Part shown: one piece after another, positions 27,716 through 36,860 of the stretch | Position numbering within the stretch: the first letter of the stretch is position 1 | Layout: the number at the start of each line of letters is the position of its first letter | NCBI RefSeq assembly: GCF_004323845.1 | Contig: NZ_QPGR01000003.1 | Coordinates: 88,544 to 152,543 of the forward strand | Source: Campylobacter novaezeelandiae | GTDB taxonomy: Bacteria; Campylobacterota; Campylobacteria; Campylobacterales; Campylobacteraceae | Direction of reading: 5' to 3' | Length of the DNA stretch: 64,000 nucleotides | Notes under the pieces: generated by a model | Database searches by the model: none | What the model saw: the letters and a program-made list of their open reading frames with translations, nothing else | What the model was told of the DNA's origin: nothing | Translations under genes and position numbers: made by a program

Positions 27716-27730
27716 TTTTGATAATCAAAA
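27716..27730. promoter_or_regulatory. Perfect 7-1-7 palindrome in fdxA-ahpC control region
   Basis: TTTTGAT-A-ATCAAAA is a perfect 7-1-7 inverted repeat, the layout of Fur/PerR boxes. TTGATAAT recurs at 27741-27748, one helical-turn multiple (23 bases) further. It lies between the divergent promoters of fdxA and ahpC, both reported as iron- or peroxide-regulated in C. jejuni. Binding by Fur or PerR is an inference. Confidence 0.5.
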
Positions 27731-27806
27731 TTTATCTTTATTGATAATATTTATTAAAAATCAATAATATAATATCTATTTCAATAATATTTAAAGATTT
27801 AAACGA

Positions 27807-27812
27807 TATAAT
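27807..27812 (+). promoter_or_regulatory. Candidate -10 box of ahpC
   Basis: TATAAT in the context CGATATAATTTAG, 38 bases before the ahpC start; the AGGAG ribosome-binding site follows at 27839-27843. Confidence 0.5.
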
Positions 27813-27849
27813 TTAGTTATCAATAAAATTTATTATTTAGGAGATAAAA

Positions 27850-28446
27850 ATGATAGTTACAAAAAAAGCTTTAGATTTTACTGCTCCAGCAGTTTTAGGA
27901 AATAATGAAATAGTAGAAGATTTTAATCTTTATAAAAATATAGGACCAAAAGGCGCTGTTGTATTTTTCTATCCAAAAGATTTTACTTTTGTATGTCCTT
28001 CTGAAATCATTGCATTTGATAAAAGATATCAAGAATTTAAAGATAGAGGAATTGAAGTAATTGGAATTTCAGGAGATAATGAGTTTTCACATTTTGCTTG
28101 GAAAAATACTCCAGTAAATCAAGGTGGTATTGGCCAAGTTAAATTCCCTCTAGTTGCTGATTTAACTAAACAAATTGCTAGAAATTTTGATGTATTATAT
28201 GCAGAGGCTGTAGCACTTCGCGGATCATTTCTTTTAGATGCTGATGGAACAGTTCGTCATGCTGTGATTAATGATTTACCACTTGGAAGAAATATTGATG
28301 AAATGATTAGAATGGTTGATACTATGCTTTTCACAAATGAGCATGGTGAAGTTTGTCCAGCAGGTTGGAATAAAGGTGATGAAGGAATGAAAGCAGATCC
28401 TAAAGGCGTTGCTGATTATCTTGGAAAAAATGAAAACAAACTTTAA
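27850..28446 (+). CDS. ahpC: Alkyl hydroperoxide reductase AhpC (2-Cys peroxiredoxin)
   Basis: AhpC reduces hydrogen peroxide, organic peroxides and peroxynitrite. The 198-residue protein has the peroxidatic cysteine in DFTFVCPSEI (about Cys48) and the resolving cysteine in GEVCPAGWNKG (about Cys169), with the arginine in AVALRGSFLLD. No ahpF neighbour; in Campylobacter electrons are believed to come from thioredoxin. Single-gene unit with its own promoter and terminator. Confidence 0.97.
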   Translation: MIVTKKALDFTAPAVLGNNEIVEDFNLYKNIGPKGAVVFFYPKDFTFVCPSEIIAFDKRYQEFKDRGIEVIGISGDNEFSHFAWKNTPVNQGGIGQVKFPLVADLTKQIARNFDVLYAEAVALRGSFLLDADGTVRHAVINDLPLGRNIDEMIRMVDTMLFTNEHGEVCPAGWNKGDEGMKADPKGVADYLGKNENKL

Positions 28447-28453
28447 TTAGCTT

Positions 28454-28473
28454 TCTCCCTTTTTTAAGGGAGA
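28454..28473 (+). terminator. Terminator after ahpC
   Basis: Stem TCTCCCTT / AAGGGAGA with a TTTT loop, 8 bases after the ahpC stop, followed by TATTTGAT. Confidence 0.75.
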
Positions 28474-28607
28474 TATTTGATAAATCCTTATAGAACTCTT
28501 ATATTAATTTAATTAATTATACATCTGTTTAAATGATAAATTTAGTATTACAGAATTTATTAGCACTAAAATAAATATTTTTATTAAATTACTTATATAT
28601 TTTTTAA

Positions 28608-28613
28608 TATAAT
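28608..28613 (+). promoter_or_regulatory. Candidate -10 box for flhB
   Basis: TATAAT after a run of T (TTTTTTAATATAATC), 58 bases before the flhB ATG. The rest of the 224-base gap between ahpC and flhB shows only AT-rich sequence. Confidence 0.4.
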
Positions 28614-28670
28614 CATTTATTAATATTTTAAAAATGTAATTTTGAAAGTTTATTAGCAATAGGAGAATTT

Positions 28671-29759
28671 ATGGCAGGCGAAGATCAAGAAAAAACAGAA
28701 GAACCCACATCCAAAAAAATAGAAGATGCCAGAAAAGAAGGAAATGTTCCTAAAAGTCAGGATGCCTCCGCAGTTATAACTTTAATTGTTGCTGTAGCTA
28801 TCACTCTTTTTTTAATGGGATTTTTAGGAGAGAGAATAGTTAATTTATATAGATATTATCAAAGTTTTATCGGGGTTGAGCTTGATCTTAGGATTATTCA
28901 ATCTATTATGATTAAAAGTATTTTTGAAGTTTTGATTATGCTTGCTCCTATAGTGCTAAGTATTATGGTTGCAGGTGTTTTAGGAAATGTTATGCAATTT
29001 GGTTTTGTATTTACAACAAAACCTATTATGCCAAATTTAGGAAAAATTAATCCCTTAAAAGGTCTTAAAAATCTTTTTTCTTTAAAAAAATTATTAGAAA
29101 GTGTAAAAATTATTTTAAAAGTCGGTGTTGTTTTTACTATAGCTTTTATAGTATTGCTTCAGTTTATGAAAGAGCTTCCAAAAGTTGAACTTTATAATAT
29201 GTTTAATCAGCTTATTTGGTTAAGAGATAAGGCCATTATTTTAGCTGCTATTGTGATTATTGCTTTTATGATTATTGCTGTTTTAGATGTATTTTTAGTG
29301 CGTTTTCAATATTTTAAAAGTCTTAGAATGAGCAAACAAGAAATTAAAGATGAATATAAACAAATGGAAGGAGATCCACAGGTTAAAGCGAGAATTCGTC
29401 GTATTCAAATGGAAACAGCACGACGTCGTATGGTGCAAGATGTAGCTGGTGCTGATGTGGTTATAACAAATCCTACGCATTATGCTGTTGCTATTCGTTA
29501 TGATACAACCAAAGAACAAGCTCCAAGAGTTGTAGCAAAAGGTATAGATTTTTTAGCTTTGAGAATTAAAGAAATTGCTTATAAAAATAATGTTGTTGTT
29601 TATGAGAATCCTCCTTTAGCAAGAGAGCTTTATAAAGTTTGTGATGTAAATGATCTTATTCCTAGAGAATTATTTAAGGCTGTAGCTGAGGTATTAGGAT
29701 TTGTATATAATTCCAATAATAAAAGCAGGCTTTCAAACCAAATTAATTCTAAAAATTAA
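28671..29759 (+). CDS. flhB: Flagellar export switch protein FlhB
   Basis: FlhB is the export-gate component that switches from rod/hook to filament substrates by cutting itself. The 362-residue protein has four membrane segments (about 30-52, 82-108, 145-165, 186-208) and the cytoplasmic autocleavage motif NPTH in VVITNPTHYAVAIRYD (about residues 268-271). In C. jejuni FlhB also influences the FlgSR two-component system and thus sigma-54 genes. Its stop codon overlaps the stop of the convergent motB. Confidence 0.97.
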   Translation: MAGEDQEKTEEPTSKKIEDARKEGNVPKSQDASAVITLIVAVAITLFLMGFLGERIVNLYRYYQSFIGVELDLRIIQSIMIKSIFEVLIMLAPIVLSIMVAGVLGNVMQFGFVFTTKPIMPNLGKINPLKGLKNLFSLKKLLESVKIILKVGVVFTIAFIVLLQFMKELPKVELYNMFNQLIWLRDKAIILAAIVIIAFMIIAVLDVFLVRFQYFKSLRMSKQEIKDEYKQMEGDPQVKARIRRIQMETARRRMVQDVAGADVVITNPTHYAVAIRYDTTKEQAPRVVAKGIDFLALRIKEIAYKNNVVVYENPPLARELYKVCDVNDLIPRELFKAVAEVLGFVYNSNNKSRLSNQINSKN

Positions 29760-29768
29760 TTTGGTTTG
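29734..29768. terminator. 15-base perfect hairpin covering both stop codons of flhB and motB
   Basis: CAAACCAAATTAATT pairs with AATTAATTTGGTTTG around a 5-base loop. The stem encodes the last codons of both flhB and motB, which converge and whose stop codons overlap. It has no clear T run after it on either strand, so it may act as a bidirectional pausing or transcript-stabilising structure as well as a terminator. Confidence 0.6.
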
Positions 29769-30487
29769 TGAATGAGTTCAAGTATAGATTTTTGAGCAGC
29801 TTCATTATCGCTATCAACTTTAAAATAAATTTCAACTCTATTATTATTTAAAGTGGTAGGATTATTTTGTAAAGGTTCATTAAAACCATAACTTTTAATA
29901 CTTAAATTTTTTATATTAACTCCGCCATCAATAAAATATTTTAAAACATTTTGAGCTCTTTCATAACCTAGTTCAAAACTTCTTAATACTGTATCACTAT
30001 TATCTGTATAGCCTCTAATTTCAATTTTCGTTTGAGGTGGTAAATTAAGAGCAAGTTGTGCCATGCGTTTTAAATAATCTTTTATGTCAGCAGAGATGAT
30101 TTCAGCACTTCCTTTTTGAAATAAAATTTTAGAAGGAAGATTTAATGCAACTTCATTATTTGATTGATCTAAAGCAGCTTGAAGCTTTTTAATGGTATCT
30201 TGTTGAGTTGTTACTCTTTGTTTTAAAGCTTCTATTTCATCACTTTCTGTTTTTGCAGGTCCTTTGTATTTTTCTTGATTCTTGCTTTCTTCTTGTATGG
30301 TTTGGGTTGTGGTATAATCAAAAATTTTTATAAATTCTGTTTTTAAAGCTTCAACTTTTGCTGGATTTGATTTAGAAATAGCCCATAAAGCTATAAAAAG
30401 TGCCAAAAGTAAACTCAAAAAGTCTGCATAAGGAACAGCCCATTTTTCACCTGCTGGACATTCTGGACATTTATGTTTTTTTGCCAT
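29756..30487 (-). CDS. motB: Flagellar stator protein MotB
   Basis: MotB anchors the stator to peptidoglycan and holds the proton-channel aspartate. One membrane segment (about residues 18-40) contains that aspartate in VPYADFLSLLLALFIALWA. Residues about 120-235 form an OmpA-like peptidoglycan-binding domain (IEIRGYTDNSDTVLRSFELGYERAQNV). 243 residues. Starts 2 bases after motA in the motA-motB order. Confidence 0.96.
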   Translation of the reverse strand: MAKKHKCPECPAGEKWAVPYADFLSLLLALFIALWAISKSNPAKVEALKTEFIKIFDYTTTQTIQEESKNQEKYKGPAKTESDEIEALKQRVTTQQDTIKKLQAALDQSNNEVALNLPSKILFQKGSAEIISADIKDYLKRMAQLALNLPPQTKIEIRGYTDNSDTVLRSFELGYERAQNVLKYFIDGGVNIKNLSIKSYGFNEPLQNNPTTLNNNRVEIYFKVDSDNEAAQKSILELIHKPN

Positions 30488-30489
30488 TT

Positions 30490-31266
30490 TTAGCCTTTAT
30501 CAAATTGTGAAATTTTAGGATCATCATGGCTAAGAAAATTAAAGAGTTTAGCCTCTAAATCTCTAGGATTAGCCCCTTCTGCTATGCCTTTGATAGCTTC
30601 AGTAATAACAATTTGTTCTTTAACTAAATCCATTCCATTAGCTTTCATCTTTCTACCCCAAGGAGCAAAAAGAGCATAAGCTCCAAATATTCCTGTAACA
30701 GTTGCAGTAAAAGCTCCTGAAATACCAGCAGCCATTGCCTGAGGATCATCAAGAAGTTTAAGTGCTAATATAAGTCCAAATACGGCTCCAACTAATCCCA
30801 TAGTTGGACAAGTTTCTCCAAACACTATCCAGTATTCTGCACATTCTTTATAGTGTTCTTCAAGTTGTTCGGTTTGAATTTCCATACTTTCTTTAATCTC
30901 ATCAAAACTTTTTCCATCTACTAGCATCATCATAGCATTTTTTAAAAATTCATTTTCAATTTCATTGGTTTTTGATTCTAAGGCTAAAAGTCCATCTCTT
31001 CTTGCTATAATAGCAAATTCTATAAGTTGAGCTATTCTTTCTGAGAGGTTAACTCCAGATCCTTTAAAGACAATTTTTAATTCTTTATAAGCAGCTTTAA
31101 CAATTTTTTTATGAGTAGACGTCATTGCACAAAAAGCAGCGGTTGGCATCACAATAAGAAATGAAGAAAGATGAATAACATGTAAAGGATTACCACCTTC
31201 TAATATATCGCCAACAGAAATACTTGTTACAGCAAGTACCATTCCAAGTATGGTTGAAAGATCCAT
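30490..31266 (-). CDS. motA: Flagellar stator protein MotA
   Basis: MotA forms the five-subunit ring around MotB that drives rotation. The 258-residue protein has four membrane segments (about 5-25, 30-50, 155-177, 187-208), a large cytoplasmic loop with charged residues (REDGLLALE-like stretch RRDGLLALESKTNEIEN) and the conserved region ETCPTMGLVGAVFGLI with its proline and glycine residues. Located between polA and motB as in C. jejuni. Confidence 0.96.
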   Translation of the reverse strand: MDLSTILGMVLAVTSISVGDILEGGNPLHVIHLSSFLIVMPTAAFCAMTSTHKKIVKAAYKELKIVFKGSGVNLSERIAQLIEFAIIARRDGLLALESKTNEIENEFLKNAMMMLVDGKSFDEIKESMEIQTEQLEEHYKECAEYWIVFGETCPTMGLVGAVFGLILALKLLDDPQAMAAGISGAFTATVTGIFGAYALFAPWGRKMKANGMDLVKEQIVITEAIKGIAEGANPRDLEAKLFNFLSHDDPKISQFDKG

Positions 31267-31278
31267 TAGTAATTCTCC

Positions 31279-33918
31279 TTATTTAAGTTCTCCCCAATTT
31301 TTAGCAATACTTGATGAAGTTTTTAATTTTACATCTAATTTTACAATATTTTCCATAATATCAGTAGCTTTTTTTACAAAATTTTCGCATAATTCATCTT
31401 TTACTTCAAAAATAAGTTCATCATGAATTTGTAAGATAAGTTTTTTGTTATTATCTAAGTCTGGGGCAATTTTTATCATAGCAAGTTTAATAATATCAGC
31501 TGCTGAACCTTGTAAAATAGAATTAATGCTTTCTCTTTCATACATTGCTATTTGCATGGCTTTAGCATTTTCAAAATCAAAAAATCTTTTTCGCCCTAAA
31601 AGAGTAGTAATAAAACCATTTTTTTTAACTTCATTTTTAACTTGTTCGAAATAATCCTTAATGCTAGTAAAATTTTCAAAATATTTTTCTATATAAGATT
31701 TGGCAAGTTTTGCTTCGATTTTTAAATTAGTGCTTAAAGTTTTATAGCCCATGCCGTAAATAAGTCCAAAATTAATGCTTTTTGCTATGCTTCTGGTTTT
31801 ATAATTATTCTCTCCAAATATCATAATAGCTGTTTTTGCGTGGATATCTTCATCATTTGAAAATGCTTGTAAAAGTTTTTGATCTTTGCTAAAATGAGCG
31901 AGCATTCTAAGTTCTATTTGGGAATAATCCAAAGAGATAAAACTAAAACCGTCTTGTGCAATAAAGCAGGATTTATAATCTTTAGCATATTGACCATGTG
32001 CGGGAATATTTTGTAAATTTGGATCTTTAGAAGAAAGACGTCCTGTTGCAGTTCCAGTTTGTAAAAAACTAGAATAAATTCTTGAATTTTCATCTTTTTG
32101 TGCTAGTTTTAAAAGAGGCTCACAATAAGTTGAGTAAAGTTTTGCAAGTTCTCTATAAGATAAAATCTTTTCTATTACGGGATGCTCATTAATAAGTTCT
32201 TTTAAAACTTTTTCATCAGTAGAATATCCTGTTTTGCTTTTTTTCTTGGTATTAAGATTAAGCTTATTAAATAAAACTTCTGCTATTTGTTTAGGAGAGT
32301 TAAGATTAAAGCGATCTTGACATAAGGTATAAATTTCTTCGCTTATCTTTTTTATTTCTTTGCTAAATTGTTGCATTAAATTTTCAAGTTCTAATGTATT
32401 AAGTTTTATACCATTTTCTTCCATCATTATAATAACTTTTATAAAATCAAATTCATTTTTATAAGCAAGTTCTAATAATTTTGGATCTAAATTTTTAAGA
32501 AAATAAAGATAAAATTTTAAAGTAATATACGCATCTTCTGCTGCATATTTGCAAGCTTTATCAAGTTCTATACTTGCAAAATTTTCTCCTTTTTTAACTA
32601 TATCTTCAAAATGTAAGGTTTTATAATCAAAAAGTCTTAAAGCCAAATCATCCATATTTACTCTTAAGCCTGGATTAAAAAGCCAAGCTAATATCATAGT
32701 ATCAGCATATTTTTGAGGAGGGTTTAAATTGAAGTTATTTTGTATGATTTTAAAATCATATTTAAGATTGTGTCCTATAACGGTATGCTTGTAAATAATT
32801 TCTATGGCTTTTTTTGCATTTTGAAGCGAAATTTGCTTTTTTACTCCTAAATAATTATGATTTAAGGGAACATAAAAAGCTTCATTTTCGTTATAACAAA
32901 AACTAAATCCAACTATTTTAGCCTTTTTTGTATCAAGGTCAGTTGTTTCTGTATCAAAAGCAATAATACTTTCTTGATCTAAATTTTCTAAGATATTAAA
33001 AAGTTTATTTTCATCTAAGATTAAAGTTGTTTTGAAGTTTAAAATTCTATTTTGATTTTTTGAATTAAATTGCATTTTTTTAAGTAAAGAATTAAGTTCA
33101 TATTGTTCTAAGATATCTATAATTTTTAATAAAGGTTCTTCTTGATTAAAAATAGATTTTTCCAACAAATTAGGAATCTCGATATCATTTTTTAAACTTG
33201 CAAGTTTTTTGCTTAAAAAAGCATTTTCTTTTCCTTCTAAAAGTAAAATGCGACTTCTTTCATTGCGTACTAACATAAGATTATCATAAATATTTTCTAT
33301 ATTATCAAATTGTTCAAGTAAAGTTTTAGCTCCTTTAGCTCCTATACCTTTAACACCTGGAATATTATCAGAACTATCTCCACAAAGAGCTAAAAAATCT
33401 CTAATCTGTGAGGGTTTTACGCCATATTTTTCAATGCAAGCTTCTTCATTATAATCATTTTTAGAAATAGGGCTATAAATACTAACTTTTCCATTTTTTA
33501 TAAGTTGATAGAGATCTTTATCTTGAGTAATAATACGTATAAAAATATCTTCATTTTCGCATTTTTTAACAACAGAAGCTATAATATCATCTGCTTCGTA
33601 ACCTTCTTTGGAATAACTCATAAAACCCATTTTTTCTATCATTTCAATACAAATTGGAATTTGTGCTAATAATTCTTCAGGAGGAGGGGTGCGGTTAGTT
33701 TTATAATTTGGATCAATTTCGCTTCTAAATGTTTTACCTTTAGAATCAAGTGCGAATAAAATATAATCACTTTTATATTCATTTTGTAGGCTGTAAATAA
33801 AATTGGCAAAGCCAGAAATCATACCGCTAGGAGCACCTTTAGAGTTTTTGAGTCCTTTAAGAGCATAAAAAAGTCTAAAGAAAAACCCAAATGTATCAAT
33901 TATAGTTAAAGTTTTCAT
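31279..33918 (-). CDS. polA: DNA polymerase I
   Basis: Pol I fills gaps and removes primers. The 879-residue protein has a 5'-nuclease domain (residues 1-290; IIDTFGFFFRLFYAL, EADDIIASV, GDSSDNIPGVKGIG), a 3'-5' exonuclease domain (about 315-480) that keeps the active residues DTETTDLD, HNLKYDF and YAAEDAYI, so proofreading looks intact, and the polymerase domain with SLDYSQIELRMLAHFS, RSIAKSINFGLIYGMG and QIHDELIFEV. Lies 12 bases ahead of motA on the same strand. Confidence 0.97.
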   Translation of the reverse strand: MKTLTIIDTFGFFFRLFYALKGLKNSKGAPSGMISGFANFIYSLQNEYKSDYILFALDSKGKTFRSEIDPNYKTNRTPPPEELLAQIPICIEMIEKMGFMSYSKEGYEADDIIASVVKKCENEDIFIRIITQDKDLYQLIKNGKVSIYSPISKNDYNEEACIEKYGVKPSQIRDFLALCGDSSDNIPGVKGIGAKGAKTLLEQFDNIENIYDNLMLVRNERSRILLLEGKENAFLSKKLASLKNDIEIPNLLEKSIFNQEEPLLKIIDILEQYELNSLLKKMQFNSKNQNRILNFKTTLILDENKLFNILENLDQESIIAFDTETTDLDTKKAKIVGFSFCYNENEAFYVPLNHNYLGVKKQISLQNAKKAIEIIYKHTVIGHNLKYDFKIIQNNFNLNPPQKYADTMILAWLFNPGLRVNMDDLALRLFDYKTLHFEDIVKKGENFASIELDKACKYAAEDAYITLKFYLYFLKNLDPKLLELAYKNEFDFIKVIIMMEENGIKLNTLELENLMQQFSKEIKKISEEIYTLCQDRFNLNSPKQIAEVLFNKLNLNTKKKSKTGYSTDEKVLKELINEHPVIEKILSYRELAKLYSTYCEPLLKLAQKDENSRIYSSFLQTGTATGRLSSKDPNLQNIPAHGQYAKDYKSCFIAQDGFSFISLDYSQIELRMLAHFSKDQKLLQAFSNDEDIHAKTAIMIFGENNYKTRSIAKSINFGLIYGMGYKTLSTNLKIEAKLAKSYIEKYFENFTSIKDYFEQVKNEVKKNGFITTLLGRKRFFDFENAKAMQIAMYERESINSILQGSAADIIKLAMIKIAPDLDNNKKLILQIHDELIFEVKDELCENFVKKATDIMENIVKLDVKLKTSSSIAKNWGELK

Positions 33919-34074
33919 AGGATAATCTTTAATTAAGAAATTTATTTTTCTTAATTATTTCAAATTTTAACTTAAAAATTAGGAAAAATCATTTAAATTG
34001 AAAGTTGATAATAGGTATTTAAGCAAAATTAGTATATTTTTTCATCTTTTAAATTTATATTTTTAAGGAAAAAT

Positions 34075-35436
34075 ATGTCAAATAAACAAGCTTGTAGTAT
34101 TGCAGATCAAAATTTTAATACTCCAGATGGAAAAAAAGCCTTCAAAAAAGCTATATTTTCTTGTTGGCTTGGAACAGCTTTAGAATATGCTGATTTTGCA
34201 CTCTATGGTTTAGCTGCAGCAACTATTTTTTCGGAAGTATTTTTTCCAGAACAAACACCAGTAATAGCTCTTTTGCTTTCATTTGTAACCTATGGTATAG
34301 GTTTTATTGCAAGACCTATAGGAGCTTTATTTTTTGGATATTTAGGAGATAAATACGGAAGAAAAAATATTATGATGATAACTATTGCTTTAATGGGAAT
34401 TTCTACAACTCTTATAGGTTTTATTCCAAGCTATGCTGTTATAGGAATTTGGGCGCCACTTTGTCTAGTTATTTTAAGATTCATGCAAGGTTTAGGAGCA
34501 GGAGCAGAACTTTCAGGTGGAACAATTATGCTTGGAGAATATGCTCCTAGTAAAAGAAGAGGACTTGTTTCTTCTGTTATAGCATTAGGATCTAATAGTG
34601 GAACTTTGCTTGCCTCTTTTGTGTGGCTTTTAGTCGTGCAAATAGATGATGAATCTTTTAAAGAATGGGGCTGGAGAATTCCTTTTATCGGAAGCTTTTT
34701 TATTGTTTTATTTGCTCTTTATTTGCGTATTTTTATTAAAGAAAGTCCTGTTTTTGAAAAACAAAAAGAAGAAATGTTAAAAATTAGAGCACAAAATGTG
34801 AAAGAATTAGAAGAAGACACAAGAACTTTTTGGCAAAAAAGTAAAGCATTTTGGATTATGGTTGGTTTAAGAATAGGAGAAAATGGACCATCTTATTTGG
34901 CACAAGGTTTTATAGTAGGTTATGTTACTAAGATTTTGCTTTTAGATAAATCAGTAGCTACAACAGCAGTTTTAAGTGCCTCTTTATTTGGATTTTTAAT
35001 CATACCTTTAGCAGGTTATTTAAGTGATAAATTTGGAAGAAAAATAACTTATAGAACTTTTTGTTTTCTTTTAATGTTATATGCTTTTCCTGCTTTTATG
35101 TTGCTTGATAGTAGAGATGAAATTGTAGTTATTTTAACTATTATCGTAGGAATGTCTTTAGCATCTTTAGGAATTTTTGGAGTTCAGGCTGCTTGGGGTG
35201 TTGAAATGTTTGGAGTTAAAAATCGTTATACTAAAATGGCTTTTGCAAAAGAATTAGGCTCTATCCTTTCTGGTGGAAGTGCCCCTATGATAGCTTCTTT
35301 CTTGCTTGCTTATTATGGCACTTGGATTCCTATAGCGATTTATTTTGTTGTAACTGCTGGTATAGGATTTGTTACTACATTTTTTGCTCCAGAAACAAGA
35401 GGAAGGGATTTAAATTTAATTAAAGATGCTATATGA
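34075..35436 (+). CDS. MFS transporter, metabolite:H+ symporter (MHS) type
   Basis: A 453-residue, 12-segment major-facilitator protein of the MHS group (relatives carry dicarboxylates, proline/betaine or shikimate). Motifs: ALEYADFALYG at the start of helix 1, GDKYGRKNIMMITI (loop 2-3), LRFMQGLGAGAELSGG, and the matching loop YLSDKFGRKITYR in the second half. Its stop overlaps the start of a nucleoside hydrolase gene, so its substrate may be a nucleoside; this is inferred from the neighbour only. Corresponds by position to Cj0339. Confidence 0.85.
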   Translation: MSNKQACSIADQNFNTPDGKKAFKKAIFSCWLGTALEYADFALYGLAAATIFSEVFFPEQTPVIALLLSFVTYGIGFIARPIGALFFGYLGDKYGRKNIMMITIALMGISTTLIGFIPSYAVIGIWAPLCLVILRFMQGLGAGAELSGGTIMLGEYAPSKRRGLVSSVIALGSNSGTLLASFVWLLVVQIDDESFKEWGWRIPFIGSFFIVLFALYLRIFIKESPVFEKQKEEMLKIRAQNVKELEEDTRTFWQKSKAFWIMVGLRIGENGPSYLAQGFIVGYVTKILLLDKSVATTAVLSASLFGFLIIPLAGYLSDKFGRKITYRTFCFLLMLYAFPAFMLLDSRDEIVVILTIIVGMSLASLGIFGVQAAWGVEMFGVKNRYTKMAFAKELGSILSGGSAPMIASFLLAYYGTWIPIAIYFVVTAGIGFVTTFFAPETRGRDLNLIKDAI

Positions 35437-36443
35437 TCCATTTGATTTTAGATACTGATATTGGTAATGGTATAGCAGGAGCTAATACAGATGATGGCTT
35501 AGCTCTTGCTTTAATTTTGGCTTCTAAAGAAATTAAACTTGAAATGATAAGCACTGTAAGCGGTAATGTATCTAATATTATAGCTTATAGTGTGGCAAAG
35601 CATTTTTTAAAACTTTGGAATTTAAATATCCCTGTGTATTTAGGGGCTAATTCTGCTTTAAAAGAGCCTATGAAACCTTGGCGTGATAGACTTGATAATA
35701 GTGTTAAAAAACAAAATTTAAAATCCCTTTGGGATACTATAAAAAAACCTAAAATAATGAAAAATATAATACCTAATGCCCCTTTGAAAATGGGTGAGCT
35801 TATAATGCAAAATCCTAAAAAAATTTCAATTTGTGCTATAGGTCCTCTTACAAATATAGCTATTGCTATGAGACTTTTTAAAGATTTTGATAAAAATGTA
35901 AAAGAAATTCATATTATGGGGGGAAGTTTTGATATGCCCTCATATATCAAAGATACAAATTTTGGTTTTGATCCAGAAGCAGCCAATATAGTTTTAAATT
36001 CTAAAGCAAAAATTGTTTTAGCTCCTTATAATGCTACTATGCAAACTTTATTAACACATAAAGATTTAGATGAACTAGAAAATAAAAATGAACTTTGCAA
36101 TTATTTAATTCAAACTTTAAGAGCTTGGATTTATTATGCTAGTCATACAAGGGGGACAAAGGGAACTTGGATTCATGATGCTTTAAGCGTTGCTTATATG
36201 CTTGATGAAAGTATTGCAGAATTTGATGAATATTTTGTAGATGTTGTTTGTGATAGCTCTTTGGTAAGAGGTTTAGCTTATCGTGTTGAGAAAGAGCCTA
36301 AATTAAGTTTAGGTTTAAATTTAAAAGAAAAAAGATCAGTGAAAGTTTTAAAAAATATAAATAATCCTAAACTTTTAGAACTTATTAAAACAAGATTATT
36401 AAAAGGAATTTGCTATAAAAATTATAAAAATATAACGACTTAA
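35433..36443 (+). CDS. Nucleoside hydrolase (IU-NH family) with expanded metal loop
   Basis: These enzymes split ribonucleosides into base and ribose. The 336-residue protein begins with LILDTDIGNGIAGANTDDGLALALILASKE: the usual DTDPGxDDA calcium loop is present as DTD ... TDDGLAL, but with five or so extra residues between the two acidic pairs. Further marks are ICAIGPLTNIAIAMRL, EIHIMGGSFDMPS and WIHDALSVAYML with the C-terminal histidine-aspartate. Translation is probably coupled to the transporter (overlap ATGA). The end overlaps the convergent DedA-like gene by 45 bases. Confidence 0.85.
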   Translation: MIHLILDTDIGNGIAGANTDDGLALALILASKEIKLEMISTVSGNVSNIIAYSVAKHFLKLWNLNIPVYLGANSALKEPMKPWRDRLDNSVKKQNLKSLWDTIKKPKIMKNIIPNAPLKMGELIMQNPKKISICAIGPLTNIAIAMRLFKDFDKNVKEIHIMGGSFDMPSYIKDTNFGFDPEAANIVLNSKAKIVLAPYNATMQTLLTHKDLDELENKNELCNYLIQTLRAWIYYASHTRGTKGTWIHDALSVAYMLDESIAEFDEYFVDVVCDSSLVRGLAYRVEKEPKLSLGLNLKEKRSVKVLKNINNPKLLELIKTRLLKGICYKNYKNITT

Positions 36444-36830
36444 TTTTCCAAGAGTGATAAAAATAATAGCTCTTATAAGAGAGTATTTAGCAAATCCAAG
36501 TCCTAAAACAAAGATATCTCCTACTATAGGTAAAAAGCTTAAGAAAGAAAATATTGCTCCAAAGCGGTTAAAATTAATGCTTAGTTTTTCCAATTTTTTT
36601 AAAGAATTTGAAAAATATTTTTCTAAAATTTTTTGTTTTCCTAAAAAGGCAAGAGTATAAGTGCTTAAACTTCCTAAGGTATTTCCTAAGGTAGCTATAA
36701 AAAGGACTAAATAAGGATTAAAATTAAATTTGATAAAAGCAAGCACGAAAGCTTCGCTTGCAAGTGGAAGAAGAGTGCTTGAGAGAAAACTTGCAAGAAA
36801 AAGCATAGGATAACTAAGGGTTTCAAACAT
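36399..36830 (-). CDS. Small DedA/YqaA-type membrane protein
   Basis: A 143-residue membrane protein with four segments (about 7-27, 38-58, 88-108, 115-138). ETLSYPMLFLASFLSSTLLPLASEAF and LGNTLGSLSTYTLAFLGKQK match the YqaA branch of the DedA/SNARE-associated family; members affect membrane homeostasis and lipid-carrier recycling. Its 3' end reads through 45 bases of the convergent nucleoside hydrolase gene, so transcription of one may interfere with the other. Confidence 0.75.
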   Translation of the reverse strand: MFETLSYPMLFLASFLSSTLLPLASEAFVLAFIKFNFNPYLVLFIATLGNTLGSLSTYTLAFLGKQKILEKYFSNSLKKLEKLSINFNRFGAIFSFLSFLPIVGDIFVLGLGFAKYSLIRAIIFITLGKLSRYIFIIFIANSF

Positions 36831-36860
36831 TTAAAGCCTTATTTAGGTAATTATTTTAAA

